Assembly (NCBI RefSeq): GCF_945269915.1
Contig: NZ_CALYOY010000001.1
Location: 62,001 to 126,000 of the forward strand
Reading direction: 5' to 3'
Length of the DNA stretch: 64,000 bases
From: an uncultured Bifidobacterium sp.
GTDB taxonomy: Bacteria > Actinomycetota > Actinomycetes > Actinomycetales > Bifidobacteriaceae
The notes beneath the pieces were generated by a model, which was not told the DNA's origin, made no database searches, and saw only the letters and a list, made by a program, of their open reading frames with translations. This document shows positions 57,663 through 64,000 of the stretch, one piece after another (positions within the stretch are counted from its first letter, which is position 1; the number at the start of each line of letters is the position of its first letter). A program made the translations under genes and the position numbers.

Positions 57663-59009
57663 TCAGAACGTGTCGAGCAGGCGGTCGATGTCATCGAAGT
57701 GCCTGACTTCAGGATGCCAGAGCGGACGACCACGGACGATGACCAGCCTGGGATTGGCCAGGGTCCGCAGATCCTTGGCCGGGTCCTTGTCCAGGACGAT
57801 CAGATCGGCATCCTTGCCCACGGCCACGGAACCGGTCACGTCATCAAAGCCCAGATTCTTCGCGTTGACCTGAGTACCGGCGTGGAAGGCCTGAGCCGGG
57901 GTAAAGCCCGCGTAGCGCACCATATAGTCCATTTCGCGCCAGGTGCCGTACTGGGGAACGAAGGTCATGCCGGTATCGGTGCCGACCCCGACCGATATCC
58001 CGTTCTCATGGGCCTGCCTGGCCCCTTCGATCATACCGTCGACGACCAACTCGGAATTGCTCCGCACAATGTCGGTCACCCCCAGCTCCTCCTGGCCGAG
58101 CTTGACCAGAGGCAGACCAGCGCAGAGGGTGGGGTCCAGACCCGAGAAGCCCCTGAGCGATCGCGGATTATCCAGGAAGAGACCGATCATCTCATCGTCC
58201 AAGGCGCTTCCATGCTCAATGGTGTCCACGCCGGCCTTCAGGGCCGCCTTGACCCCCTCCGGGCTCTGTGCATGGGCGGCGACCAGCACTCCGAACTCAT
58301 GGGCCTCGTCGCAGACCGCGGTCATCTCCTCCAGGGTCATCTGAGGGGTGCCGGCCTCCCCCACCTTGGTGGCATCGGTCACCCCACCGGTGGCGGCCAC
58401 CTTGATGGCATTGACACCATGGTCCAGGTTGATGCGGGTGTTGCGCCGCGCCTCCTCAGGTGAGGAGGACGAAAGGGCGATGAAGGGGTCACCGTGTCCG
58501 CCGGGAATGGCCAGGAGGGGGCCGGCGGCCAATATGCGGGGCCCCATCAGCTCATCCGCATCGATCCGGTCCCGCAGGCGGACCGACTCATATCCCACGT
58601 CACCCAGGGTGCGAATCGTGGTGACGCCGGAGTTGAGCAGGGCGGAGACGTTGGACTTGATCCGAACATCCATCAGGACACGACCAGCAGGGCCATGCAT
58701 GACCTTCATGGCGGCATCGACCACTCGCGGCGAGATGTCGCCCCCACCCGACAGGGGCTTCCCATCGGCGAAGAGGTGGACATGGGCGTTGATGAGCCCG
58801 GGGGCCACCACCTTGCCGGTGGCATCAATGTGATGGTAACCGGATGGAACAAAGGCCAACCGGGTGGGGCATACCTGTTCGATGCGTCCATCGGCGGAGA
58901 CCAGGATGGACATGTCATCCTCAATGGTCCCTATCCCATCCCCCGATGCGATGCTGGCATGTTCCAGCACAAACGGCTCGCGTTCTTTCCTGCCTTGAAG
59001 ACGCCCCAT
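57663..59009 (-). CDS. Metal-dependent amidohydrolase
   Basis: Imidazolonepropionase-like amidohydrolase (448 aa). The metal ligands are NAHVHLF, the Lys in AIKVAATGGVTD, LVAAHAQS, TIEHGSALDD and the Asp in VGTDTGMTFVP. The C-terminal sheet (GSVAVGKDADLIVLDKDPAKDL) is typical. The family includes Xaa-Pro dipeptidases and mycotoxin-degrading enzymes; the substrate is not predictable. AGG lies 6 nt before the ATG. It probably shares a transcript with gluQ. Confidence 0.9.
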   Translation of the reverse strand: MGRLQGRKEREPFVLEHASIASGDGIGTIEDDMSILVSADGRIEQVCPTRLAFVPSGYHHIDATGKVVAPGLINAHVHLFADGKPLSGGGDISPRVVDAAMKVMHGPAGRVLMDVRIKSNVSALLNSGVTTIRTLGDVGYESVRLRDRIDADELMGPRILAAGPLLAIPGGHGDPFIALSSSSPEEARRNTRINLDHGVNAIKVAATGGVTDATKVGEAGTPQMTLEEMTAVCDEAHEFGVLVAAHAQSPEGVKAALKAGVDTIEHGSALDDEMIGLFLDNPRSLRGFSGLDPTLCAGLPLVKLGQEELGVTDIVRSNSELVVDGMIEGARQAHENGISVGVGTDTGMTFVPQYGTWREMDYMVRYAGFTPAQAFHAGTQVNAKNLGFDDVTGSVAVGKDADLIVLDKDPAKDLRTLANPRLVIVRGRPLWHPEVRHFDDIDRLLDTF

Positions 59010-59318
59010 GGTCTACCTGCTTTCTCTGCTTCTGTGCACCACGACAAGGAATCCGGTTATAGGTTCATAGTATCCTCAGCAGGCTCTGCCGTCCAAGCAT
59101 GGTCCATACCCACGATCCTCAGGGTTCACCTCACCGGATGCCCGTCATCGCACCAGCTCAGACCGATGTGCGGGAAGGCGTTCATCCTGGCCGCGCCGGC
59201 ACCAACCAAGGGGTACCCCTAATCCTGGAAATTCTGAGTGAGACGCCCGGCCACACACCGGATTCCGAAAGGTCCTCTCCCCGCTCTCGGATAGAAAGAG
59301 AAGCGGAAACCGATTTTA
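59010..59318. other. Intergenic region between the amidohydrolase and tetR genes
   Basis: No gene or RNA could be supported. On the minus strand TATAAC near 59055 may be the -10 of the amidohydrolase promoter. The right end turns A+T-rich toward the tetR promoter. Confidence 0.4.
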
Positions 59319-59347
59319 TTGACTGAACAGTCAAAATAATTTATGCT
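59319..59347 (+). promoter_or_regulatory. Promoter and palindromic operator of the tetR-PH operon
   Basis: TTGACT (59319-59324), 17-nt spacer, TATGCT (59342-59347), ending 6 nt before the ATG. The perfect palindrome TTGACTG-AA-CAGTCAA (59319-59334) covers the -35, which strongly suggests autorepression by the encoded TetR protein. Confidence 0.8.
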
Positions 59348-59353
59348 GTCACT

Positions 59354-59812
59354 ATGGGACGACACAGGGAATTCGACATGGACCGAGTACTGGCGCAGGC
59401 TCGGTCGGTATTCGTCGCCAAGGGGTACCAAGGCAGCTCAATTGACGACCTGGTACAAGCGACCGGGCTTCTGCGAGGAAGCCTTTACGCGGCATTCGGC
59501 AGCAAGTACGGACTCTTCAAGGAGACCCTGGAGACCAGCCTGAACCGAGCCGACCCTCAGGCCGAAACAGTCGATTTGATGCTCGTAGCACTGATGGAGG
59601 TTTCGGCAGACGACCCTCATATACGCTACCTGCTTACCAAGCAGCTGAACGCCATGACCGCACCATCGGGGCAAGGGGGATCGTCCAGGGAACAGTCGCA
59701 GAAGACCACGACCGAGGTCCTGCTCGGCCATCGCCTTCTGGAACGTGCCGGTATCGATCTGTCCGAAGGCTATCCGAAACAGACAATCAAGAAAGGAACC
59801 GGCAATGAGTAA
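59354..59812 (+). CDS. Short TetR-family regulator
   Basis: A 152-residue protein. The HTH is normal: MDRVLAQARSVFVAKGYQGSSIDDLVQATGLLRGSLYAAFGSKYGLF. The ligand-binding part is only about 90 residues, shorter than the usual ~140, so a typical deep effector pocket may be absent. It is preceded by a palindromic operator on its own promoter. The 3' end overlaps the next start by 8 nt. No Shine-Dalgarno is seen, so initiation is probably leaderless. Confidence 0.87.
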   Translation: MGRHREFDMDRVLAQARSVFVAKGYQGSSIDDLVQATGLLRGSLYAAFGSKYGLFKETLETSLNRADPQAETVDLMLVALMEVSADDPHIRYLLTKQLNAMTAPSGQGGSSREQSQKTTTEVLLGHRLLERAGIDLSEGYPKQTIKKGTGNE

Positions 59813-60182
59813 CAGACAGGGCACCAAGGCCAGCAATTCCGTACAAATCACTGAGGATCATCTGGTGGTCAGACCACGGGGCATCAACGCAATCCTCTCC
59901 TTCAGAAGAGAGTTGTCCTTCCCCCTGAAGCACGTGCGCGGAGCGACCGTGGACGACGGCATCACCGATGAGGGGAAAGGGGTTCGAGGTCCAGGTCTGG
60001 GTCTGCCGAACGCATGGAGGGGCACCTTCACCCATGAAGGGGAAAGGACCTATTGGAACCTGGGACGCCCCGAGCGCCCTCTGGTCATTCAGCTGGAGGA
60101 GGAGCAATTCAGCAGATTGATCCTGGGGGTCGCGGATCCCGAAGACCTGGCAACGGCGATCAACCGATCATGCGCACAATAA
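59805..60182 (+). CDS. Small protein with a predicted bacterial PH-like domain
   Basis: A 125-residue soluble protein. The order VQITEDHLVVRP, LSFRRELSFPLKHVRGATVDD, GPGLGLPNAWRGTFTHEGERTYWNL, RPLVIQLEEEQFSRLILGVADPEDLATAIN resembles a widespread actinobacterial family with a PH-like fold. The ATG follows AAAGGAACCGGCA and overlaps the tetR stop, so the two are co-translated and probably share one function. No catalytic motif is visible. Confidence 0.75.
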   Translation: MSNRQGTKASNSVQITEDHLVVRPRGINAILSFRRELSFPLKHVRGATVDDGITDEGKGVRGPGLGLPNAWRGTFTHEGERTYWNLGRPERPLVIQLEEEQFSRLILGVADPEDLATAINRSCAQ

Positions 60183-60215
60183 AGGGAACCGGACCAGGTC
60201 TCACGCCCACCAGGT

Positions 60216-60941
60216 TCAGTCCCTCAACCCGTTGATGACGAACTCGATTTCGCTGTATGCCGGTGGCTGCAAGGCCACTCCGAAGGCGACCACGGCATCG
60301 AAGCTGTCATAGACCGTGGAGTCCATGGCCAGGATGGGCGTACCCTCTTCGACCTGGAAGTAATCGGCTATCCGGGCATCCACCCGCTCGATGCGGACGA
60401 CCACCTCGTTCCGGGCCAGTTTGACCCCGTGCCGTGCTTCGATGAAGTCATAGAGGGAGCCGTCGGAAAAGTCATGGTGGAGTATGTCGGGATACTGTTC
60501 GGATGACAGGTAGGTCCGCACATATTGCCGCAGGTTCCCGTTCACGTATCGCAGGCGTTCCAAATCGATCAGGGGGTCAGCGGGATCAAGACCCAGACGG
60601 GTGGCCATGTTGGGTTCCGCGGTGACCCGATTGCACAGGACCCTGGTCTTGACCACCCTGCCCAAATCGTGCTGCTGCCGCCAGAAACCCATAATCCGCC
60701 CATTGATGACCTCGCGCGAAGAGGAGGGCGGTTTGATCTTGAAGGTCCCCTTACCCTGGTTACGAACAATCAGACCTTCTCGGATCAGATCCTCGATGGC
60801 GTGACGCACAGTGATGCGACTGACCTTGTATCGTTTGCAGAGCTCGGATTCGGTGGGCAACTGTGCCCCATCCTCCATCCGCTCGACGTTGCCCCGCAAA
60901 TGGTTCCTCACGGACACGTACTTGGGAATTCCATCTACCAT
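60216..60941 (-). CDS. GntR/HutC-family regulator with UTRA domain
   Basis: A 241-residue repressor. The winged helix shows LRGNVERMEDGAQLPTESELCKRYKVSRITVRHAIEDLIREGLIVRNQGKGTF. The UTRA effector domain follows (LIDLERLRYVNGNLRQYVRTYLSSEQYP, ILAMDSTVYDSFDAVVAFGV). It lies on the same strand directly downstream of an ascorbate-type PTS operon and is the likely sensor of its imported sugar phosphate. The ATG at 60941 gives the family N-terminus; no good Shine-Dalgarno is near, and ATG/GTG codons at 60968/60971 are alternatives. Confidence 0.87.
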   Translation of the reverse strand: MVDGIPKYVSVRNHLRGNVERMEDGAQLPTESELCKRYKVSRITVRHAIEDLIREGLIVRNQGKGTFKIKPPSSSREVINGRIMGFWRQQHDLGRVVKTRVLCNRVTAEPNMATRLGLDPADPLIDLERLRYVNGNLRQYVRTYLSSEQYPDILHHDFSDGSLYDFIEARHGVKLARNEVVVRIERVDARIADYFQVEEGTPILAMDSTVYDSFDAVVAFGVALQPPAYSEIEFVINGLRD

Positions 60942-61164
60942 TGCAACACCGGCCCACCTGGTTCTCATCACAATTACACAATGACATCGTTCGACCCGAA
61001 TCAGTCAGGCCGTCGCATGCCCCCCATCAGACGATTCTAAAACCTAATCAATGGCTGCTCCCTCGCGGCGACCCCCATCTCCCGCCGCCGGAAATGGATT
61101 GGAGGAACGGGCAGGCAACGGGACCGGGCCCGAATCGGATCCCGTGACCCACCCCGAGTCCAAC

Positions 61165-62571
61165 TCACGCAGTGGCCTGGGCCTTCTCGGCCACGTCAGC
61201 GGCATCGGCGATGGCATTCTTACGCCTGTTGAGGAAGTAAGAGGCCACGTATACCAGAATCAGCACTATGACCAGACCGGCGATGATGGCGATCTGACCG
61301 CCAGCCTTGTTCAGGTAGCCCAGGAAGATACCCGCCACACCGAAATCGGCATCCGAATAGGTGGCAGCACCCTTACCGACACTGCCCAGAACAGGCAGGA
61401 GCAGGAGCGGCAGGAAGGTGATGACCAGGCCGTTGACGAAGGAACCGAGCACAGCGCCTCGACGACCTCCGGCACCATTGCCGATCACGCCAGTGGCGCC
61501 ACCGGTCATGAAGTGGGCCACGACTCCCGGAATGATGACCGTCGTATGGGCCACAGCCATGATGGCCATACCCACGATGCCTCCGACGAAGCTGGAGAGG
61601 AAGCCTATCAACACGGCGTTGGGGGCGAAGGTGAAGGTGACGGGAACATCCAGGGCGGGCTTGGCGTTCTTGACCAGATGCTCGCTGATGCCCTTGAAGG
61701 CGGGCACGATCTCACCCAGAACCACGCGGACCCCTGCCAGGATGATGTAGACACCGGCGGAGAAAGTGGCCGCCTCAATGATGACATAGACGATGAAGTT
61801 CTGCCCGTTGCTCAGCTTGGATTCAATGTATGCCGGACCTGCAAAGAGGGCGACGATAACGTAGATGACGGCCATGGACAATGCCACGATGACCGTGGTA
61901 TCACGCAGGAACCCAAGATTCTTGGGGAAGTTGATGTCCTCGGTGGACTTGGAGGGGTGCTTCTTGCTCCGGGTCAGCGTGGCGACCAGACCACCCAGGG
62001 CGATTCCGGATCCACCGGTATGCCCCAGGGCCACGTCATCGGTACCCGTGACCTTCTTCATGAAGGGCTGCACCACTGCCGGTGAAAGGGTGACCACCAG
62101 GCCCTGGGCGATGGAACCCCAGAGCAGGGTCTGCCAAGTCTGGAATCCGGCAGCAACGAAGATGACGGTGATCATGGTCGCCATGTAGAAGGCGACATGA
62201 CCGGACAGATAGACATACTTGAAATAGGAGGTCGCCGACAGGATCACATTGACGATCATGCCGAAGAAGAAGATCAGGGCGGCCACGGATCCGTACTTGA
62301 CCAAGACCGTGCCGACGATGGCCTCGTTGTTGGGCACCACTCCCTGCACGTGGAAGGCGTACTGGAACATGTCACCGAAGGGATCCAGGGCGTTGGTCAC
62401 CACCCCGGCACCGGCTGCCAGGACCAGGAAGCCCACAAAGGTGCGAATGGTCCCCTTCATGATGTCGGTGGCCGGTTTGCGTTGCAGCGACAGACCGATC
62501 AGGGAGATGAGAGCGACGATGACGGAGGGCTGTCGGAAGATGTCCAGGAGGACCTTGAGAACACCGTTCAT
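61165..62571 (-). CDS. ulaA: PTS ascorbate-type transporter subunit IIC
   Basis: Membrane channel of an ascorbate (SgaT/UlaA) family PTS (468 aa), with about 11 helices. Typical regions: FRQPSVIVALISLIGLSLQRK near the N-terminus, GTIRTFVGFLVLAAGAGVVTNAL, TGGSGIALGG and APNAVLIGFLSSFVGGIVGMAIM. A short charged C-terminal tail follows. Its ATG overlaps the IIB stop (TAATG). The true substrate may be ascorbate or another pentitol-like compound, because no ula catabolic genes are in view. Confidence 0.9.
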   Translation of the reverse strand: MNGVLKVLLDIFRQPSVIVALISLIGLSLQRKPATDIMKGTIRTFVGFLVLAAGAGVVTNALDPFGDMFQYAFHVQGVVPNNEAIVGTVLVKYGSVAALIFFFGMIVNVILSATSYFKYVYLSGHVAFYMATMITVIFVAAGFQTWQTLLWGSIAQGLVVTLSPAVVQPFMKKVTGTDDVALGHTGGSGIALGGLVATLTRSKKHPSKSTEDINFPKNLGFLRDTTVIVALSMAVIYVIVALFAGPAYIESKLSNGQNFIVYVIIEAATFSAGVYIILAGVRVVLGEIVPAFKGISEHLVKNAKPALDVPVTFTFAPNAVLIGFLSSFVGGIVGMAIMAVAHTTVIIPGVVAHFMTGGATGVIGNGAGGRRGAVLGSFVNGLVITFLPLLLLPVLGSVGKGAATYSDADFGVAGIFLGYLNKAGGQIAIIAGLVIVLILVYVASYFLNRRKNAIADAADVAEKAQATA

Positions 62572-62873
62572 TATGCTTGTTCCTCCCCGGGCACAGCCAC
62601 ACCGTGGCGCTTCAAGGCCTCGATCAGTTTCTCCTTGATTTCCTTCATGTCGATGAGGCTGTCAAGAACGACCACATCACCAAGGTCCTTGGCGGCATCG
62701 GCGATATCGCGCCCCACAAAGATGACGTCGGCGTCCCCCGGACTGACCGAGCCGAGATCGCGATGGTCGGTCTCCACGCCGGTGACGCCGAGTTCCTTCA
62801 GCACCTTGTCGATATTGAGCTGGGTCATGAAGCTGGACCCAAGCCCCGTACTGCATACCGTCAGAATCTTCAT
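62571..62873 (-). CDS. ulaB: PTS ascorbate-type transporter subunit IIB
   Basis: Cytoplasmic phosphocarrier (100 aa). The active Cys and P-loop are in MKILTVCSTGLGSSFMT. The rest follows the lactose/ascorbate-IIB fold (ADVIFVGRDIADAAKDLGDVVVLDSLID). The ATG at 62873 with AAAGG upstream is preferred to one three codons earlier. It takes the phosphoryl group from IIA and passes it to sugar at IIC. Confidence 0.92.
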   Translation of the reverse strand: MKILTVCSTGLGSSFMTQLNIDKVLKELGVTGVETDHRDLGSVSPGDADVIFVGRDIADAAKDLGDVVVLDSLIDMKEIKEKLIEALKRHGVAVPGEEQA

Positions 62874-62878
62874 ACTGA

Positions 62879-63328
62879 TCACCTTTCTTCCTTGAGAATC
62901 GTCTTCAACTCTTCAGCATTCGAGACCTTGCCCAACCTGTCCTGATTACCCGCATCGCTCAGAAAAGCCGCAAGAGACTGCATCAGGCTCAGATGGCTGT
63001 CCGAGTCCTGGGCGGCCAGGCAGAACATGGTACTGATTGGATGGTCCGGTGAATCCGCCAACAGGAATGGTCTGCCAACCTTCAGCACCGACAGTGAAGT
63101 GGCCACCACACCTGCCTCCGGCCTTGAATGGGCCAAGGCGATGCCCTGCCCGAGGTCGATGTAGGTGCCTCCGGGTTTCCGAATCGACTCCTTGATGGCA
63201 TCCACGTAGGACGTCCTGATTCTTCCGAGCTTCACCAGGGGGGCCGTGACTACGTCTACGGCCTCCTGCCAATCGGCCACGTCATCCCGGTACAGAACGG
63301 TGCCTTCCGGGAAATACTTGTCCAGCAA
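62879..63328 (-). CDS. ulaC: PTS ascorbate/mannitol-type subunit IIA
   Basis: Phosphocarrier IIA (149 aa). The phosphorylated His is in DLGQGIALAHSRPEAGV; YVDAIKESIRKPGGTYIDLG precedes it. The start is set at TTG 63328, because AGGAGG lies 4 nt upstream (63338-63333) and the N-terminus LLDKYFPEGTVLYRDDV then matches the family; an ATG at 63343 would place that Shine-Dalgarno inside the coding region. First gene of the operon. Confidence 0.87.
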   Translation of the reverse strand: MLDKYFPEGTVLYRDDVADWQEAVDVVTAPLVKLGRIRTSYVDAIKESIRKPGGTYIDLGQGIALAHSRPEAGVVATSLSVLKVGRPFLLADSPDHPISTMFCLAAQDSDSHLSLMQSLAAFLSDAGNQDRLGKVSNAEELKTILKEER

Positions 63329-63421
63329 TTTGCCTCCTCGCATGTGACGAAGCCATTCGCTTCTCGGCAAACGACCGGGGAAGAAGCCATCCCCTGTGTC
63401 AATCGACCTTGAATGTCTCAA

Positions 63422-63449
63422 ACATTATAACAACATAACAATATAATGT
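63422..63449 (-). promoter_or_regulatory. A+T-rich operator and promoter of the ula operon
   Basis: Perfect 8-bp inverted repeat ACATTATA-N12-TATAATGT. On the minus strand its downstream arm contains the -10 TATAAT (63429-63424), and a TTGTTAT direct repeat lies between the arms. The nearby GntR/UTRA protein is the likely ligand. The leader to the TTG start is about 90 nt. Confidence 0.7.
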
Positions 63450-63685
63450 ATATTCAGGCGTGTTCGCGGAAACACACCCCCGCAAAGGCACCGTCAGACT
63501 GAACCAGGACAGGGATCCACCCAGCATGCGCACCCCGCTGGAGATCGTTCGCACTGGCCGCGGGATCAAGCCCCGACAGGATCCAGGCCGGGACCCAACG
63601 ACCCGGCAGGGATGCGACCGGCCGTAACTTTACTGCCGGAACACCACCAATGCGACGGTTCACATGAATTCAGCCCAATACAAAA
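63450..63685. other. Intergenic region between the ula and rhamnosidase genes
   Basis: No supported gene. A 69-codon frame (63454-63663, minus strand) has no Shine-Dalgarno or family resemblance. G+C is near the window average apart from the operator edge. Confidence 0.4.
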
Positions 63686-63729
63686 GGCCTCCGCCCCGGC
63701 CGAAAGAACAAAGCTAGGGAGCGGAGACC
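63686..63729 (-). terminator. Terminator of the rhamnosidase-like gene
   Basis: On the minus strand GGTCTCCGCTCC pairs with GGGGCGGAGGCC (12 bp, two G-U pairs), followed by TTTTGTATT. It begins 15 nt after the stop at 63745. Confidence 0.85.
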
Positions 63730-63744
63730 GGAAAGAGGCTGAAC

Positions 63745-64000
63745 TCAGACCGTATAGGCATAGACCAGACGGTGGCTGCCCGCATGAATCAGCTCTGATT
63801 GCTCACCCACCTCGACCAGGGCGGAACTCCCCTCCGGTACCGAGACATCAATGGTCAGCTGGCCGTCATCCGCTTCGTATTTCCAGGCCAGGTCGATGAT
63901 ACCCAGAGCCGTCTTATGAGTCACATGGGCGTTCCTGATCGGCCCCCAGGGCTTGGGGGCGACCTTGAACCGCTCCCAACCTGGAGTGGTCATGACAAGT
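63745..64000 (-). CDS. C-terminal part of a probable GH78 alpha-L-rhamnosidase (5' end outside window)
   Basis: The frame is open to the window edge, so only the last 84 residues are seen. They match the terminal beta-sandwich domain of bacterial rhamnosidases: GWERFKVAPKPWGPIRNAHVTHKTALGIIDLAWKYE, then QLTIDVSVPEGSSALVEV, with the hydrophobic ending SHRLVYAYTV. No catalytic residue is in view, so the family is tentative. Next to the PTS it suggests plant-glycoside use. Confidence 0.65.
   Translation of the reverse strand, partial: LVMTTPGWERFKVAPKPWGPIRNAHVTHKTALGIIDLAWKYEADDGQLTIDVSVPEGSSALVEVGEQSELIHAGSHRLVYAYTV

Noticed and set aside
63454-63663. Small gene between ula and the rhamnosidase
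   Set aside because: No Shine-Dalgarno, no recognisable family, ordinary composition.

Overview
The window is high-G+C actinobacterial chromosome and reads as Bifidobacteriaceae (most likely Bifidobacterium). Grounds: the F1Fo operon atpBEFHAGDC lies next to nucS, the actinobacterial mismatch endonuclease; there is a GlnR-type orphan regulator, a HAIR (HspR) element in front of clpB, a DUF2469 protein, and many genes that look leaderless. No rRNA, insertion sequence, prophage or CRISPR array was seen. An insect- or animal-gut species is possible from the ascorbate-type PTS, but the sequence does not fix the species.

Layout. 1-3284: polar amino-acid ABC transporter (minus strand), cut at the window start. 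3550-4026: solitary nrdH with a strong terminator and tandem NrdR-like boxes. 4107-12334: nucS and the complete ATP synthase operon. 12512-13776: metA and initiator tRNA-fMet. 13938-20004: ABC-2 exporter (two permeases and an ATPase) divergent from a NarL-type two-component system. 20061-24026: a 1321-residue cell-wall-anchored adhesin. 24280-27955: ppa, a DUF3290/YetF pair, mntP behind a structured leader, and a membrane protein. 28165-34147: glnR, nth, a membrane-tethered solute-binding protein, valS. 34256-39659: chorismate mutase, rho, a TetR regulator, a Glf-like flavoprotein and DUF2469. 39656-46369: GNAT enzyme, gatCAB, a second ABC-2 exporter. 46575-55653: TrmH-type methylase, a PRTase-like protein with a broken PRPP loop, rmuC, a P-type-ATPase-like protein that has lost its catalytic motifs, clpB, an FAH-family enzyme. 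55747-60182: PLP-binding protein, gluQ, amidohydrolase, and a TetR/PH-like pair under a palindromic operator. 60216-64000: GntR/UTRA regulator, ascorbate-type PTS (ulaCBA order) and the C-terminal end of a probable alpha-L-rhamnosidase.

Most of the window is housekeeping: energy (atp, ppa), translation (valS, gatCAB, gluQ, tRNA-fMet), transcription termination (rho), genome maintenance (nucS, nth, rmuC), proteostasis (clpB) and nitrogen control (glnR). The most unusual items are the apparent P1B-ATPase pseudoenzyme, the degenerate PRTase, the NucS with a roughly 45-residue acidic insert, and a recurring TAnnnT box exactly 7 nt before start codons that lack a Shine-Dalgarno, which points to widespread leaderless mRNA.
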